From positions 597,169 through 661,168 of the forward strand of contig NZ_PQMB01000002.1 in the NCBI RefSeq assembly GCF_002918555.1: DNA of 64,000 nt. The letters are read 5' to 3'. The stretch is from Citrobacter amalonaticus (GTDB lineage Bacteria > Pseudomonadota > Gammaproteobacteria > Enterobacterales > Enterobacteriaceae). Below, piece by piece: positions 42,421 through 53,319 of this stretch. The notes under the pieces are model-generated. The model was not told the DNA's origin, ran no database searches, and was given only the letters and a program-made list of their open reading frames with translations. Both the position numbers and the translations under genes were made by a program. How positions within the stretch are numbered: the first letter of the stretch is position 1; every line of letters begins with the position of its first letter.

Positions 42421-42434
42421 TTGCGCTAAATCAA
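42421..42434 (+). promoter_or_regulatory. FNR-like box upstream of hcp
   Basis: TTGCGCTAAATCAA matches TTGAT-N4-ATCAA in eight of ten positions. Its centre lies 103 bp before the hcp start. E. coli hcp is FNR-activated from a site near -72, so the placement is plausible. Confidence 0.5.
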
Positions 42435-42493
42435 TCTCCCTTTAAGTTGTAGCAGAAATCCCTTTTATCCCTTTACACACGGGCATAACCTTA

Positions 42494-42516
42494 AACATGT
42501 ATATTAAATATAACTT
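42494..42516. promoter_or_regulatory. NsrR-like operator of hcp-hcr
   Basis: AACATGTATAT-T-AAATATAACTT is an imperfect 11-1-11 inverted repeat like the NsrR consensus (AAGATGCATTT and its complement). It lies 14 bp upstream of the hcp start, where nitric-oxide-sensing NsrR represses the operon in E. coli. Confidence 0.5.
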
Positions 42517-42530
42517 TAAAAGGTGTGACC

Positions 42531-44183
42531 ATGTTTTGTGTGCAATGTGAACAAACCATCCGTACTCCGGCAGGAAACGGCTGCTCTTACGCGCAGGGTA
42601 TGTGCGGTAAAACGGCTGAAACCTCCGATTTGCAGGATCTGCTGATCGCGTCCCTACAAGGTCTCTCCGCATGGGCGGTGAAAGCGCGTGAATACGGCAT
42701 CATCAACCACGACGTTGATAGCTTCGCGCCACGCGCGTTCTTCTCTACCCTGACCAACGTGAATTTCGATTCTCCGCGCATCGTCGGCTACGCCCGTGAC
42801 GCTATCGCCATGCGTGAAGCGCTGAAAGCACAGTGCCTGCGCGTGGATAACAATACGCACTGCGACAACCCGATGGCTGAGCTGCAACTGGTCAGCGACG
42901 ACCTGGGCGATCTGCAACGTCAGGCAGCCGAATTTACGCCGAACAAAGACAAAGCAACCATTGGCGAGAACATTCTCGGCCTGCGTCTGCTGTGCCTGTA
43001 CGGCCTGAAAGGTGCGGCAGCGTATATGGAGCACGCGCACGTTCTCGGCAAATCAGACAATGATATTTATGCTCAGTACCACAAAATCATGGCATGGCTG
43101 GGAACCTGGCCTTCCAATATGAACGCTCTGCTGGAGTGCTCAATGGAAATCGGCCAGATGAACTTCAAAGTGATGGCCATTCTGGATGCGGGTGAAACCA
43201 CCAAATACGGTCACCCGACTCCGACTCAGGTCAACGTCAAAGCCACCGAAGGGAAGTGTATCCTGATCTCCGGTCACGACCTGAAAGATCTTTACAACCT
43301 GCTGGAGCAAACCGAAGGTACCGGCGTTAACGTCTATACCCACGGTGAAATGCTCCCGGCACATGGCTACCCGGAACTGCGTAAATTCAGACACCTGATC
43401 GGCAACTACGGCAGCGGCTGGCAGAACCAGCAGGTCGAATTCGCCCGCTTCCCTGGCCCAATTTTGATGACCTCTAACTGCATCATCGATCCGACCGTGG
43501 GCGCATACGATGACCGTATCTGGACCCGCAGCATCGTCGGCTGGCCAGGCGTAAGCCACCTCGAAGGTGATGATTTTAGCCCCGTTATCACTCAGGCCCG
43601 GCAGATGGCAGGCTTCCCGTACAGCGAAATTCCGCACCTGATTACCGTAGGCTTTGGTCGTCAGACTCTGCTGGGTGCCGCCGATACGCTGATCGACCTG
43701 GTAAGCCGCGAAAAACTGCGTCACATCTTCCTGGTGGGTGGCTGCGACGGCGCGCGCGGTGAACGTAACTACTTCACCGACTTCGCCACTAGCGTACCGG
43801 ATGACTGCCTGATCCTGACGCTGGCGTGCGGTAAATACCGTTTCAACAAGCTGGAGTTCGGTGATATCGAAGGCCTGCCGCGTCTGGTCGATGCCGGTCA
43901 GTGTAACGACGCTTACTCTGCCATCATCCTGGCGGTGACGCTGGCGGAAAAACTGGGCTGTGGCGTGAACGACCTGCCGCTGTCCCTGGTGCTCTCGTGG
44001 TTCGAACAGAAAGCAATTGTCATTCTGCTGACCCTGCTCTCTCTGGGGGTGAAAAACATCGTCACTGGCCCGACCGCGCCGGGCTTCTTCACGCCGGATC
44101 TGCTGGCGGTGCTCAACGAGAAATTTGGTCTGCGTTCCGTGACCACCGTTGAAGAAGACATGAAGCAGTTGCTGAGCGCGTAA
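42531..44183 (+). CDS. hcp: Hybrid-cluster protein, NO reductase
   Basis: Reduces nitric oxide to nitrous oxide under anaerobic nitrosative stress and acts in S-nitrosylation, with Hcr as electron donor. The 550 residues begin [19 protein letters not shown], giving the N-terminal iron-sulfur ligands C3, C6, C18 and C25; the hybrid-cluster ligands lie in the C-terminal half ([18 protein letters not shown] and [11 protein letters not shown]). The ATG was chosen over a GTG two codons upstream. hcr follows after 11 bp. Confidence 0.98.
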   Translation: MFCVQCEQTIRTPAGNGCSYAQGMCGKTAETSDLQDLLIASLQGLSAWAVKAREYGIINHDVDSFAPRAFFSTLTNVNFDSPRIVGYARDAIAMREALKAQCLRVDNNTHCDNPMAELQLVSDDLGDLQRQAAEFTPNKDKATIGENILGLRLLCLYGLKGAAAYMEHAHVLGKSDNDIYAQYHKIMAWLGTWPSNMNALLECSMEIGQMNFKVMAILDAGETTKYGHPTPTQVNVKATEGKCILISGHDLKDLYNLLEQTEGTGVNVYTHGEMLPAHGYPELRKFRHLIGNYGSGWQNQQVEFARFPGPILMTSNCIIDPTVGAYDDRIWTRSIVGWPGVSHLEGDDFSPVITQARQMAGFPYSEIPHLITVGFGRQTLLGAADTLIDLVSREKLRHIFLVGGCDGARGERNYFTDFATSVPDDCLILTLACGKYRFNKLEFGDIEGLPRLVDAGQCNDAYSAIILAVTLAEKLGCGVNDLPLSLVLSWFEQKAIVILLTLLSLGVKNIVTGPTAPGFFTPDLLAVLNEKFGLRSVTTVEEDMKQLLSA

Positions 44184-44194
44184 GGAGTTTAACC

Positions 44195-45163
44195 ATGACG
44201 ATGCCAACCCATCAGTGCCCATGGCGAATGCAGGTTCATCACATCCATCAGGAAACGCCGGATGTATGGACTATTTCGTTACTGTGCCATGACTATTATC
44301 CCTACCGCGCCGGACAATATGCGCTGGTCAGCGTACGCAATTCAGCGGAAACGCTGCGTGCCTACACGATTTCGTCTACCCCAGGGGTGAGTGAATACAT
44401 TACGCTGACCGTTCGTCGGATTGATGAAGGAAAAGGCTCGCAGTGGCTGACACGCGACGTGAAGCGTGGGGATTACCTCTGGCTGTCTGATGCACAGGGG
44501 GATTTCACCTGCGACGACAAAGCGGAAGATAAATTCCTGCTGCTGGCTGCCGGTTGTGGCGTCACGCCCATTATGTCGATGCGCCGCTGGCTGGCTAAAT
44601 ATCGTCCGCAGGCCGATGTACAGGTGATCTTTAACGTACGCTCGCCGCAGGATGTCATCTTTGCCAAAGAGTGGCAGCAGTATCCGGTCACGCTGGTTGC
44701 GGAAAACAACGCCACTGACGGTTTTATCGCCGGTCGGCTGACGACGGAGCTGCTGCAACGCGTGCCGGATCTGGCAGCACGCACCGTCATGACCTGCGGC
44801 CCCGCGCCCTATATGGATTGGGTAGAGAAAGAAGTGAAAGCGCATGGCGTGACGCGATTCTTTAAAGAGAAGTTCTTCACCCCGGTGGCTGAAGCGGCGA
44901 CGGGCGGCCTGAAGTTCACCCGACTTCAGGACGCGAAGGCGTTTTACGCCCCGGTCGGCACCACGCTGCTGGAGGCGCTGGAGAGCAACAAGGTTCCGGT
45001 AACCGCCGCCTGTCGCGCTGGCGTTTGCGGCTGCTGTAAAACAAAAGTTGTTTCCGGTGAGTATACGGTCAGCAGCACCATGACGCTGACCGATTCGGAA
45101 ATCGCCGAAGGCTATGTGCTGGCCTGTTCCTGTCATCCGCAGGGTGATTTGGTGCTTGCCTGA
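44195..45163 (+). CDS. hcr: NADH oxidoreductase for Hcp
   Basis: Electron donor to Hcp: an FAD/NAD(P)H reductase of the ferredoxin-NADP reductase fold with a C-terminal plant-type [2Fe-2S] domain. The 322 residues match E. coli. Motifs are RAYTISS for FAD, GCGVTPIMSM for NADH and CRAGVCGCCKTK with a distal Cys for the cluster. It forms an operon with hcp. Confidence 0.97.
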   Translation: MTMPTHQCPWRMQVHHIHQETPDVWTISLLCHDYYPYRAGQYALVSVRNSAETLRAYTISSTPGVSEYITLTVRRIDEGKGSQWLTRDVKRGDYLWLSDAQGDFTCDDKAEDKFLLLAAGCGVTPIMSMRRWLAKYRPQADVQVIFNVRSPQDVIFAKEWQQYPVTLVAENNATDGFIAGRLTTELLQRVPDLAARTVMTCGPAPYMDWVEKEVKAHGVTRFFKEKFFTPVAEAATGGLKFTRLQDAKAFYAPVGTTLLEALESNKVPVTAACRAGVCGCCKTKVVSGEYTVSSTMTLTDSEIAEGYVLACSCHPQGDLVLA

Positions 45164-45183
45164 TCGCTAATTAAAAATAACGC

Positions 45184-45252
45184 TGCGCTTATCCGGCTTG
45201 CGAAAATATCTGCAGGCCAGATAAGGCATTCACGTCTCCTTCCGGCAACGCC
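45184..45252. repeat. REP-like sequence after hcr
   Basis: GCGCTTATCCGGC and GGCCAGATAAGGC are REP arms, followed by a partial unit near 45238 (CTTCCGGCAACGCCTC). It fills the gap between the convergent hcr and DoxX genes. Confidence 0.6.
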
Positions 45253-45687
45253 TCATCGCCAGGCTGAATTCCTGACGACGGAATAACGCCCCGCACCAAG
45301 AAATGCCACCGCCAGCGCACCAGCAAAGAAATAAATCAGACTTTCTATTGCCCACGCGCCGGTTTTATCCAGCGACCCGGTCTCCCCCATTCCGACCATG
45401 AGCCAGGCAACGACCATCGTGAACGCCAGCACCAGTGCCGCCGGCCGCGTCAGGATCCCCAGAATCAACAGGCACGGCGCAATCACTTCTCCCACCAGTA
45501 CACCGTAAGCGATAAATCCGGGTAATCCTTTCGCGATCAACATTCCACTGATCCCGTCAATACCAGCAAACAACTTATGCAGACCGTGAAATAACATCAG
45601 CCCGCCAACCGCCAGGCGTAATAAAAACTTGCCAAAGTCCTCATGCGTCAACATGCGGTTCACTCTATTTAAAAGCAATACAATCAT
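45253..45687 (-). CDS. DoxX family membrane protein
   Basis: A 144-residue small membrane protein with four hydrophobic segments and the DoxX pattern (LLRLAVGGLMLFHGLHKLFAGI, then GEVIAPCLLILGILTRPAAL). Relatives are linked to thiosulfate:quinone oxidation or to redox stress; the function here is unknown. The first ATG was kept because AGGAG precedes it by nine bases; MLTHEDF 11 codons later is possible. It is absent between hcr and poxB in K-12 as remembered. It diverges from poxB. Confidence 0.85.
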   Translation of the reverse strand: MIVLLLNRVNRMLTHEDFGKFLLRLAVGGLMLFHGLHKLFAGIDGISGMLIAKGLPGFIAYGVLVGEVIAPCLLILGILTRPAALVLAFTMVVAWLMVGMGETGSLDKTGAWAIESLIYFFAGALAVAFLGAGRYSVVRNSAWR

Positions 45688-45837
45688 CTGAATTTACTCC
45701 TTTTTTCGCCATACCTGGCTCTACGCAACATCTTTTTTCGACGAAAAATACCTGCCGAAAGTAAGAAGGGATGAGAAGCGTAACCATGATATTCAACTAG
45801 ACTTGTAACCGGTATCACAAAAAGGAGATGGAAAACC

Positions 45838-47556
45838 ATGAAACAAACGGTTGCCGCTTTTATTGCTAAAACTCTTGAACGAGCTGGCGTGAAACGGATC
45901 TGGGGCGTGACGGGCGACTCCCTGAACGGCCTGAGTGACAGTCTTAATCGCATGGGAACGATTGAGTGGATGCCAACCCGCCATGAAGAGGTCGCCGCCT
46001 TTGCCGCTGGCGCAGAGGCGCAGCTCACCGGAGAACTGGCCGTTTGCGCGGGTTCCTGCGGCCCCGGTAACCTGCATCTGATTAACGGCCTATTTGACTG
46101 TCACCGTAATCACGTCCCGGTACTGGCGATTGCTGCACATATTCCATCCAGTGAGATTGGCAGCGGATATTTTCAGGAGACACATCCGCAGGAGTTATTC
46201 CGCGAATGCAGCCACTATTGCGAGTTAGTGTCCAGCCCGGAACAAATCCCGCAGGTTCTGGCCATCGCCATGCGCAAAGCGGTGCTGAACCGGGGCGTGT
46301 CCGTGGTGGTGCTACCCGGCGATGTCGCGCTGAAGCTGGCGCCGGAGAGCGCCAGCACCCACTGGTATCATGCGCCGTTACCCGTGGTGACGCCCGAGGC
46401 GGAAGAGTTAAAAAAACTGGCGCAGCTATTACGCTACTCCAGCAATATCGCGCTGATGTGCGGCAGCGGCTGTGCGGGTGCCCATAAAGAGCTGGTCGAA
46501 TTCGCCGCCAAAATCAAAGCGCCCATTGTTCACGCGCTGCGTGGAAAAGAACATGTCGAATACGATAACCCTTACGACGTGGGTATGACTGGCCTCATCG
46601 GCTTTTCTTCCGGTTTTCACACCATGATGAATGCCGACACGCTGATCCTGCTTGGCCCCCAGTTTCCTTATCGTGCCTTCTACCCGACCGACGCCAAAAT
46701 TATTCAGATTGACATCAATCCGGCCAGCATCGGAGCACACAGTAAGGTGGATATGGCGCTGGTTGGCGATATTAAATCAACGCTTGCCGCGCTGCTGCCG
46801 CTGGTGGAAGAGAAGACCGATCGTCATTTCCTCGATAAAGCGCTGGAGCACTATCGCGATGCACGTAAAGGGTTGGACGATCTGGCAAAACCCAGCGAGA
46901 AAGCCATTCACCCGCAGTATCTGGCGCAGCAGATCGGCCATTTTGCCGCGGATGATGCCATTTTCACCTGTGATGTCGGCACGCCGACGGTCTGGGCAGC
47001 CCGTTATCTGAAGATGAATGGAAAACGCCGCCTGCTGGGTTCCTTCAACCACGGTTCGATGGCCAACGCCATGCCGCAGGCCCTGGGCGCACAGGCAACC
47101 GCTCCCAATCGTCAGGTGATTGCCCTGTGTGGCGACGGCGGTTTTAGCATGCTGATGGGGGATTTTTTGTCCGTTGTGCAGATGAAGCTGCCGCTCAAAA
47201 TCGTGGTCTTCAACAACAGCGTGCTGGGCTTTGTGGCGATGGAAATGAAAGCGGGCGGCTATCTTACTGACGGTACCGGGCTACACGATACCAACTTTGC
47301 ACGCATTGCCGAAGCCTGTGGGATCACCGGCATTCGCGTGGAAAAAGCCTCTGAGGTTGATGAGGCGTTGCAACGGGCGATGTCAATTGACGGCCCGGTG
47401 CTGGTTGATGTCGTGGTGGCGAAGGAAGAGCTGGCTATTCCGCCGCAGATCAAACTTGAGCAGGCCAAAGGGTTCAGCCTGTATATGCTGCGTGCCATCA
47501 TCAGCGGACGCGGTGATGAGGTAATCGAACTGGCGAAAACCAACTGGCTAAGGTAA
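45838..47556 (+). CDS. poxB: Pyruvate dehydrogenase (quinone), pyruvate oxidase
   Basis: Peripheral membrane flavoenzyme that oxidises pyruvate to acetate and CO2 and reduces ubiquinone, mainly in stationary phase under RpoS. The 572 residues match E. coli. The ThDP motif [20 protein letters not shown] is near residue 432 and the C-terminal lipid-binding peptide ends TNWLR. AAAGGAGATGG lies upstream. ltaE follows after 38 bp. Confidence 0.98.
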   Translation: MKQTVAAFIAKTLERAGVKRIWGVTGDSLNGLSDSLNRMGTIEWMPTRHEEVAAFAAGAEAQLTGELAVCAGSCGPGNLHLINGLFDCHRNHVPVLAIAAHIPSSEIGSGYFQETHPQELFRECSHYCELVSSPEQIPQVLAIAMRKAVLNRGVSVVVLPGDVALKLAPESASTHWYHAPLPVVTPEAEELKKLAQLLRYSSNIALMCGSGCAGAHKELVEFAAKIKAPIVHALRGKEHVEYDNPYDVGMTGLIGFSSGFHTMMNADTLILLGPQFPYRAFYPTDAKIIQIDINPASIGAHSKVDMALVGDIKSTLAALLPLVEEKTDRHFLDKALEHYRDARKGLDDLAKPSEKAIHPQYLAQQIGHFAADDAIFTCDVGTPTVWAARYLKMNGKRRLLGSFNHGSMANAMPQALGAQATAPNRQVIALCGDGGFSMLMGDFLSVVQMKLPLKIVVFNNSVLGFVAMEMKAGGYLTDGTGLHDTNFARIAEACGITGIRVEKASEVDEALQRAMSIDGPVLVDVVVAKEELAIPPQIKLEQAKGFSLYMLRAIISGRGDEVIELAKTNWLR

Positions 47557-47594
47557 AACAATGCACATCGCCTTTTAAACTATAGGGATGTGCA

Positions 47595-48596
47595 ATGATC
47601 GATTTACGCAGTGATACCGTAACCCGGCCGAGCCGCGCCATGCTCGAAGAGATGATGTCCGCCCCGGTCGGGGACGACGTATACGGAGATGACCCGACCG
47701 TAAATGCCCTCCAGCGATACGCCGCAGAGCTTTCAGGCAAAGACGCGGCAATTTTTTTACCCACCGGAACCCAGGCCAATCTCGTCGCCCTGCTCAGCCA
47801 TTGCCAGCGTGGCGAAGAGTATATTGCCGGTCAGGGAGCACATAACTATCTGTATGAAGCGGGTGGCGCTGCGGTGCTCGGCAGCATTCAGCCACAGCCG
47901 ATCGATGCCGACAGCGACGGTACGCTGCCACTGGATAAGGTCGCGGCAAAAATCAAAGCCGACGATATCCATTTTGCCCGTACCCGCCTGCTTAGCCTTG
48001 AAAACACCCATAATGGAAAAGTGCTGCCGCGTGAGTATCTGAAAGCGGCGTGGGATTTCACCCGCGAACGAAATCTTGCGCTGCACGTTGACGGCGCACG
48101 TATTTTTAACGCCGTGGTAGCTTACGGCTGCGAGCTGAAAGACATTACCCGGTACTGCGACTCTTTCACCATCTGCCTATCCAAAGGTCTGGGAACGCCG
48201 GTCGGCTCATTGCTGGTAGGCAGCCATGATTACATCAAACGTGCGACTCGCTGGCGTAAAATGACCGGTGGCGGAATGCGTCAGGCCGGGATCCTGGCTG
48301 CGGCCGGGCTTTATGCGCTGAAGAACAACGTCGCACGCCTGCAGGAAGATCACGCCAACGCGGCCTGGATGGCAGAACAGCTGCGCGAAGCCGGTGCCGA
48401 TGTTATGCGCCACGATACCAACATGCTCTTCGTACGCGTCGGCGAAAAAAACGCCGCGGCGCTGGGCGAATACATGAAAGCACACGATGTGCTGATCAAT
48501 GCCTCGCCGATTGTTCGTCTGGTTACCCATCTGGACGTTTCGCGTGAACAGCTTGCCGAAGTCGCCGCCCACTGGCGCGCATTCTTAAATCGCTAA
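47595..48596 (+). CDS. ltaE: Low-specificity L-threonine aldolase
   Basis: PLP enzyme that splits threonine or allo-threonine to glycine and acetaldehyde. The 333 residues match E. coli, with the PLP lysine in [14 protein letters not shown] near residue 197 and the DGARIFNA block. The start [16 protein letters not shown] is typical. ybjT begins 10 bp later, so poxB-ltaE-ybjT-ybjS may be one transcription unit. Confidence 0.97.
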   Translation: MIDLRSDTVTRPSRAMLEEMMSAPVGDDVYGDDPTVNALQRYAAELSGKDAAIFLPTGTQANLVALLSHCQRGEEYIAGQGAHNYLYEAGGAAVLGSIQPQPIDADSDGTLPLDKVAAKIKADDIHFARTRLLSLENTHNGKVLPREYLKAAWDFTRERNLALHVDGARIFNAVVAYGCELKDITRYCDSFTICLSKGLGTPVGSLLVGSHDYIKRATRWRKMTGGGMRQAGILAAAGLYALKNNVARLQEDHANAAWMAEQLREAGADVMRHDTNMLFVRVGEKNAAALGEYMKAHDVLINASPIVRLVTHLDVSREQLAEVAAHWRAFLNR

Positions 48597-48606
48597 AGGA
48601 GAGAAC

Positions 48607-50037
48607 GTGCCGCAACGCATTTTGGTTCTTGGCGCCAGTGGCTATATTGGTCAACATCTGGTGCGCGCGCTTAGCCAGCAAGGGCATCAGGTTCTGGCGG
48701 CGGCACGTCGCATTGAGCGACTGGAAAAGCAGCACCTGGCGCAGGTCAGCTGTCACAAGGTCGATCTCAACTGGCCGAAAAACCTGCCTGCTTTATTAGA
48801 GAATATTGATACGGTTTACTACCTTGTACACGGCATGGGCGAGGGGGGAGATTTTATCGCCCATGAACGCCAGGTCGCGCTGAATGTCCGTGATGCGCTG
48901 CGCGCCACGCCGGTTAAGCAATTGATCTTTCTCAGCTCGTTGCAGGCCCCGATCCATGAACAGTCCGATCATCTGCGCGCCCGGCAAATCACCGCAGACA
49001 CCCTGCGCGAATCGGGCGTTCCGGTGACCGAACTGCGTGCGGGGATCATCGTCGGCGCAGGCTCTGCCGCCTTTGAGGTGATGCGCGACATGGTCTATAA
49101 CCTGCCGATACTGACCCCGCCGCGCTGGGTGCGTTCGCGTACAACCCCCATCGCCCTGGAAAACCTGCTGCACTACCTGGTCGCCCTCCTGGAAAAACCT
49201 TCCGGCGAACACCGGATCCTCGAAGCCGCCGGTCCGCAGGTATTAAGCTACCAGGAGCAGTTTGAACATTTTATGGCGGTGAGCGGCAAGCATCGCCTGC
49301 TTATCCCCATCCCCTTCCCCACCCGCTGGATTTCGGTATGGTTTCTGAATGTGATTACCTCCGTGCCGCCCACTACGGCCAAAGCGTTGATCCAGGGACT
49401 CAGGCACGATCTGCTGGCTGATGACGCTGAGCTGAGGGCATTGATACCGCAGAAGCTGATCGCCTTTGATGATGCCGTACGCCGTACGCTGAAAGAGGAA
49501 GAAAAACTGGTGAATTCCAGCGACTGGGGCTATGACGCCCAGGCCTTCGCTCGCTGGAGGCCAGAGTACGGTTTTTTCGCTAAACAGGCAGGCTTTACCG
49601 TTAAAACGCCAGCCAGTCGGAAAGCGCTGTGGCAGGTGGTTAACCGCATCGGCGGGAAGGAAGGCTATTTTTTCGGCAATATTTTATGGAAGACGCGGGC
49701 GGCGATGGATCTGTTAGTAGGTCACCGGCTGGCAAAAGGTCGTCCTGAACATGCCTTGCTTCAGCCAGGCGATACGGTAGACAGCTGGAAAGTCATCATC
49801 GCTGAGCCGGAAAAACAGCTGACGATGCTGTTCGGCATGAAGGCGCCAGGGCTGGGCCGACTGAGTTTTACCCTTGAGGATAAAGGCGACTATCGGCAGA
49901 TTGATGTCCGCGCATGGTGGCATCCGCATGGCATGCCCGGCCTCTTCTATTGGCTGCTGATGATCCCGGCGCACCTGTTCATTTTCCGCGGAATGGCGAA
50001 ACGCATCGCCAGACTTGCAGAACAAATCACAGATTAA
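48607..50037 (+). CDS. ybjT: SDR-family protein with DUF2867 domain (YbjT)
   Basis: A 476-residue protein with a GTG start after AAAGGAGAG. An N-terminal NAD(P)-binding Rossmann domain ([11 protein letters not shown], residues 9-19; NAD-dependent epimerase type) is followed by a C-terminal DUF2867 domain with a hydrophobic end ([17 protein letters not shown]). The substrate is unknown. The length equals E. coli YbjT. Confidence 0.93.
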   Translation: MPQRILVLGASGYIGQHLVRALSQQGHQVLAAARRIERLEKQHLAQVSCHKVDLNWPKNLPALLENIDTVYYLVHGMGEGGDFIAHERQVALNVRDALRATPVKQLIFLSSLQAPIHEQSDHLRARQITADTLRESGVPVTELRAGIIVGAGSAAFEVMRDMVYNLPILTPPRWVRSRTTPIALENLLHYLVALLEKPSGEHRILEAAGPQVLSYQEQFEHFMAVSGKHRLLIPIPFPTRWISVWFLNVITSVPPTTAKALIQGLRHDLLADDAELRALIPQKLIAFDDAVRRTLKEEEKLVNSSDWGYDAQAFARWRPEYGFFAKQAGFTVKTPASRKALWQVVNRIGGKEGYFFGNILWKTRAAMDLLVGHRLAKGRPEHALLQPGDTVDSWKVIIAEPEKQLTMLFGMKAPGLGRLSFTLEDKGDYRQIDVRAWWHPHGMPGLFYWLLMIPAHLFIFRGMAKRIARLAEQITD

Positions 50038-50135
50038 AAATAAAAACATGCCGTATTCTTTCACGTTTCCCATTGCATACAGACGTAATTCACGGAAGAA
50101 TGCGCACGAAGTTCTATTAACCACAGTGGATTGAT

Positions 50136-51149
50136 ATGAAGGTACTGGTTACCGGCGCAACCAGCGGCTTAGGTCGAAACGCGGTTGAGTTTTTGCGCAA
50201 TAAGGGCATCAGCGTCAGAGCAACCGGTCGCAACGAAGCGATGGGTAAGCTGCTGGAAAAAATCGGGGCGGAGTTTGTCCATGCGGATCTGACCGAACTG
50301 GTCTCCTCACAGGCAAAAGTGATGCTGGCGGGCATTGACACGCTCTGGCACTGCTCCAGTTTTACCTCACCGTGGGGAACCCAGGAAGCCTTTGATCTGG
50401 CAAACGTGCGCGCCACCCGTCGTCTCGGTGAATGGGCCGTGGCCTGGGGCGTACGTAATTTTATTCATATCTCTTCACCCTCGCTCTACTTCGATTACCA
50501 CCATCACCGCGATATCAAAGAGGAGTTTCGCCCTCACCGTTTCGCTAATGAATTCGCACGTAGTAAAGCCGCGGGCGAAGATGTGATCTCCCTGCTGGCC
50601 CAGGCCAACCCGCAAACGCGATTTACGGTACTGCGTCCGCAGAGTCTCTTCGGGCCGCATGACAAAGTGTTTATCCCACGTCTGGCGCATATGATGCACC
50701 AGTACGGCAGCGTGCTGTTACCTCACGGCGGAAGCGCTCTGGTGGATATGACCTATTACGAAAACGCCGTTCACGCCATGTGGCTGGCAAGTCAGGAAGC
50801 GTGCGACACACTGCCGTCGGGCCGGGCATATAACATTACCAACGGTGAACACCGGACGTTACGCAGCATTGTGAAAAAACTGATTGATGAACTCAATATT
50901 GATTGCCGTATCCGCTCGGTGCCTTACCCGATGCTGGATATGATCGCCCGCAGTATGGAGCGTTTTGGCAATAAATCCGCCAAAGAACCCGCGTTGACGC
51001 ACTACGGCGTATCAAAGCTCAATTTCGATTTTACGCTGGACATTACGCGTGCCCAGGAAGAGCTGGGATACCAGCCGATCGTCACTCTGGATAAAGGCAT
51101 CGAGCGTACCGCAGCCTGGCTACGCGACCACGGCAAGCTCCCACGTTAA
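50136..51149 (+). CDS. ybjS: NAD-dependent epimerase/dehydratase family protein (YbjS)
   Basis: A 337-residue extended [17 protein letters not shown] Rossmann motif at the N-terminus and [15 protein letters not shown] around the expected active site. It is related to 3-beta-hydroxysteroid dehydrogenase-like proteins; the substrate is unknown. The stop overlaps the convergent amiD stop by TTAA. Confidence 0.93.
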   Translation: MKVLVTGATSGLGRNAVEFLRNKGISVRATGRNEAMGKLLEKIGAEFVHADLTELVSSQAKVMLAGIDTLWHCSSFTSPWGTQEAFDLANVRATRRLGEWAVAWGVRNFIHISSPSLYFDYHHHRDIKEEFRPHRFANEFARSKAAGEDVISLLAQANPQTRFTVLRPQSLFGPHDKVFIPRLAHMMHQYGSVLLPHGGSALVDMTYYENAVHAMWLASQEACDTLPSGRAYNITNGEHRTLRSIVKKLIDELNIDCRIRSVPYPMLDMIARSMERFGNKSAKEPALTHYGVSKLNFDFTLDITRAQEELGYQPIVTLDKGIERTAAWLRDHGKLPR

Positions 51150-51976
51150 CCCTGTCCGTACTTCTCCAGCAACGCCCCGGCAATCGCCTGGGTTTCGGCA
51201 TCCGCCACGCCGTTCCATAACGTCGGGCGGAAGTGCATCTGGAACGCCATGATCACCCGCTGCTGTTCCTGCGGCGTCATTTCGGGTTTGACCTCATAAC
51301 CATAGCGCGCCAGCAGATCGAGTAATGCGGCGGTCTCTACTGGCTCATGCGGCGCACGCCCTGCCAGATAAAACGTTACCCGCCGGGCGTCCGGCCATGC
51401 GCCGATGCCCTGCGCCGCCAGTTCGCGCCACGGAAACAGCGGACCGGGATCGTCTTTACGCTGCGGCGCGATATCCGCATGGGCTACCACGTTCTGCGGC
51501 TTAATGTCGTAACGGGCGATAATATCTTTCGCCAGCGGGATTAACGCCTGGATTTGCGCCACCTCAAACGGCGCAAAATACTTCATCCCCGCCGATTTTT
51601 GCCAGCCACGATTTTCCAGCTCAATGCCGATCGAGGTATCGTTGATCCTCGTTGCGCCCCGCCAGAAACTGATCCCGGCATGCCAGGCCAGATCCTGCTC
51701 CGGCACCAGTTGCCAGATACGCGGCTTGCCGCGATGCAGCGGCGGTTGCGCCGGGACCAGATAGTGTGAGCTGACGTTTTTATCCGTCAGCGTCGCCAGC
51801 GAGGTATCGAAATCATCCGCCGTATAGTGGATCACCAGCACTTTAATGCGCGGGTAGGCCGCCTGCGCCTGATGACGGGTATCGAGCTGATACGCCTCTT
51901 TATCGATTATTCCTTTTTCACTGGCGCACCCGGTCAGCAGCAGCGCGAAGACCGCCAGCCACAGCAGACGTCTCAT
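51146..51976 (-). CDS. amiD: N-acetylmuramoyl-L-alanine amidase AmiD (lipoprotein)
   Basis: Outer-membrane lipoprotein that cleaves anhydro- and normal muropeptides between MurNAc and L-Ala. The 276 residues have a signal ending LLLTGC (lipobox), the zinc-binding Amidase_2 domain ([25 protein letters not shown]) and a C-terminal peptidoglycan-binding domain. It forms an operon with ybjQ, overlapping it by four bases. Confidence 0.96.
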   Translation of the reverse strand: MRRLLWLAVFALLLTGCASEKGIIDKEAYQLDTRHQAQAAYPRIKVLVIHYTADDFDTSLATLTDKNVSSHYLVPAQPPLHRGKPRIWQLVPEQDLAWHAGISFWRGATRINDTSIGIELENRGWQKSAGMKYFAPFEVAQIQALIPLAKDIIARYDIKPQNVVAHADIAPQRKDDPGPLFPWRELAAQGIGAWPDARRVTFYLAGRAPHEPVETAALLDLLARYGYEVKPEMTPQEQQRVIMAFQMHFRPTLWNGVADAETQAIAGALLEKYGQG

Positions 51977-52296
51977 CGGCGCGTTTTCACCGCGGTGCCG
52001 CTGACGCTTACCATTAGCATACTGCTGTCTTTACCGACGGTTTCGTAATCAATATCAATGCCAACCACCGCATCGGCACCTAATGCTTTGGCCTGCTCGC
52101 CCAATTCCGCAAAGGCAATTTCACGCGCTTTGCGTAGCTCTTTTTCATAGGCACCGGAACGCCCGCCGACGATATCGCGAATACCCGCAAAGAAATCGCG
52201 GAAGATGTTCGCCCCCAGAATGGCTTCACCTGTAACCACACCGCAGTATTCCACGATGCTTTGCCCTTCCAGCGTAGGTGTTGTCGAAAACTGCAT
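51973..52296 (-). CDS. ybjQ: YbjQ family protein (UPF0145, DUF74)
   Basis: A 107-residue protein, nearly the same as E. coli YbjQ; the family forms pentamers and is called heavy-metal-binding in databases without firm function. The start [19 protein letters not shown] was chosen over an eight-codon extension. It is translationally coupled to amiD. Confidence 0.93.
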   Translation of the reverse strand: MQFSTTPTLEGQSIVEYCGVVTGEAILGANIFRDFFAGIRDIVGGRSGAYEKELRKAREIAFAELGEQAKALGADAVVGIDIDYETVGKDSSMLMVSVSGTAVKTRR

Positions 52297-52427
52297 GGTT
52301 ACTCTCCTGTATTGAGTCATACGCAGACAGCGTTATAAGAGCACGATCTCTAAAGCATTATCAAACCGATACACTATCATTGAAAGGATATAATTGGTTA
52401 TCGTAGATCGGTTCCTGAACGATCGCT

Positions 52428-52563
52428 TACACTCTACATAATTTGGGTTGCAGGACAAAACGGCATAGTCGTTTTAAACAGCGCTTGCGCTGGTCCCAAA
52501 GAGGCGAGGCCAAAGGACGAGTCACGCGGCAACGCACCAGCAACCTGAAGTATGACGAGTATA
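52428..52563 (+). repeat. IRU/ERIC-like element, long form (upstream of ybjP)
   Basis: 136 bp from TACACTCTACATAATTTGGG to GCAACCTGAAGTATGACGAG plus TATA. The core can fold into three arms: GGAC/GTCC enclosing AAAACGGC/GTCGTTTT and CAGCGC/GCGCTG. The same core occurs at 63340 in reverse orientation. It ends 13 bp before the ybjP start, so it is in its leader or promoter. Confidence 0.78.
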
Positions 52564-52576
52564 TAAGGAAATCATC

Positions 52577-53092
52577 ATGCGCTATTGCAAACTTGCTTTA
52601 TTCATCCCTTGCGCGCTACTTCTCAGCGCCTGTACGACCGTCACACCGGCTTACAAGGACAATGGTTCACGTAGCGGTCCGTGTGTGGAAGGCGGTCCGG
52701 ATAGTGTGGCCCAACAATTCTATGACTACCGCATTCAGCACCGTAGTAACGATATTACCGCCCTTCGCCCTTATCTGAGTGATAATCTGGCAAAGCTGCT
52801 CTCTGATGCCAGTCGCGACACAGAACACCGTCAACTGATGAGCAGTGACCCATTCTCCAGCCGTACCACCCTGCCGGACAGCGCCAGCGTGACCAGCGCC
52901 TCGACCATCCCGAATAGCGATGCACGCAATATTCCGCTGCGGGTTGAGCTGAAACAGGGAGACCAGAGCTGGCGTGATGAAGTGTTGATGATCCGCGAAG
53001 GTCAATGCTGGGTGATTGATGATGTGCGTTATCTGGGCGGCAGCGTGCATGCGCCTGCCGGTAGCCTGCGTCAGTCTGTCGAGAACCGTTAA
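52577..53092 (+). CDS. ybjP: Putative lipoprotein YbjP (DUF3828)
   Basis: A 171-residue predicted lipoprotein: signal with lipobox LLSAC and then a DUF3828 domain (AQQFYDYRIQ ... CWVIDDVRYLG). The length matches E. coli. The function is unknown. The start is preceded by AAGGAAATC, immediately after the repeat element. Confidence 0.92.
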   Translation: MRYCKLALFIPCALLLSACTTVTPAYKDNGSRSGPCVEGGPDSVAQQFYDYRIQHRSNDITALRPYLSDNLAKLLSDASRDTEHRQLMSSDPFSSRTTLPDSASVTSASTIPNSDARNIPLRVELKQGDQSWRDEVLMIREGQCWVIDDVRYLGGSVHAPAGSLRQSVENR

Positions 53093-53225
53093 TCCCCCTG
53101 CAACACGCTGAAAAATCATATCCCCCGGAAATTGTCTGGCATTCTGTATGGAATGCCGACAATTGTTCTTGCCGACTATTCACCCCGCTATATTGTGCTA
53201 TGTTTAAGAGGAAATGCGCGCTACA

Positions 53226-53264
53226 TTTAACTTTTAACGCATAAATATTGCATAACTATTCTGT
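53226..53264. promoter_or_regulatory. ArgR (ARG box) region of artPIQM
   Basis: ATTGCATAACTATTCTGT (53247-53264) matches the 18-bp ARG box at most conserved positions. A weaker half-conserved box precedes it with the usual three-base gap. Arginine-bound ArgR would repress the transporter operon here. Confidence 0.5.
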
Positions 53265-53319
53265 CAAAGGTACTATCTGCGGCTTCAATAGCTATCAGAC
53301 TGCCAGTATACGAGTGTCA

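Noticed and set aside
43140-44222. 360-codon reverse frame opposite hcp
   Set aside because: Shadow of a GC-rich, strongly conserved hcp gene; no ribosome site or recognisable domain.
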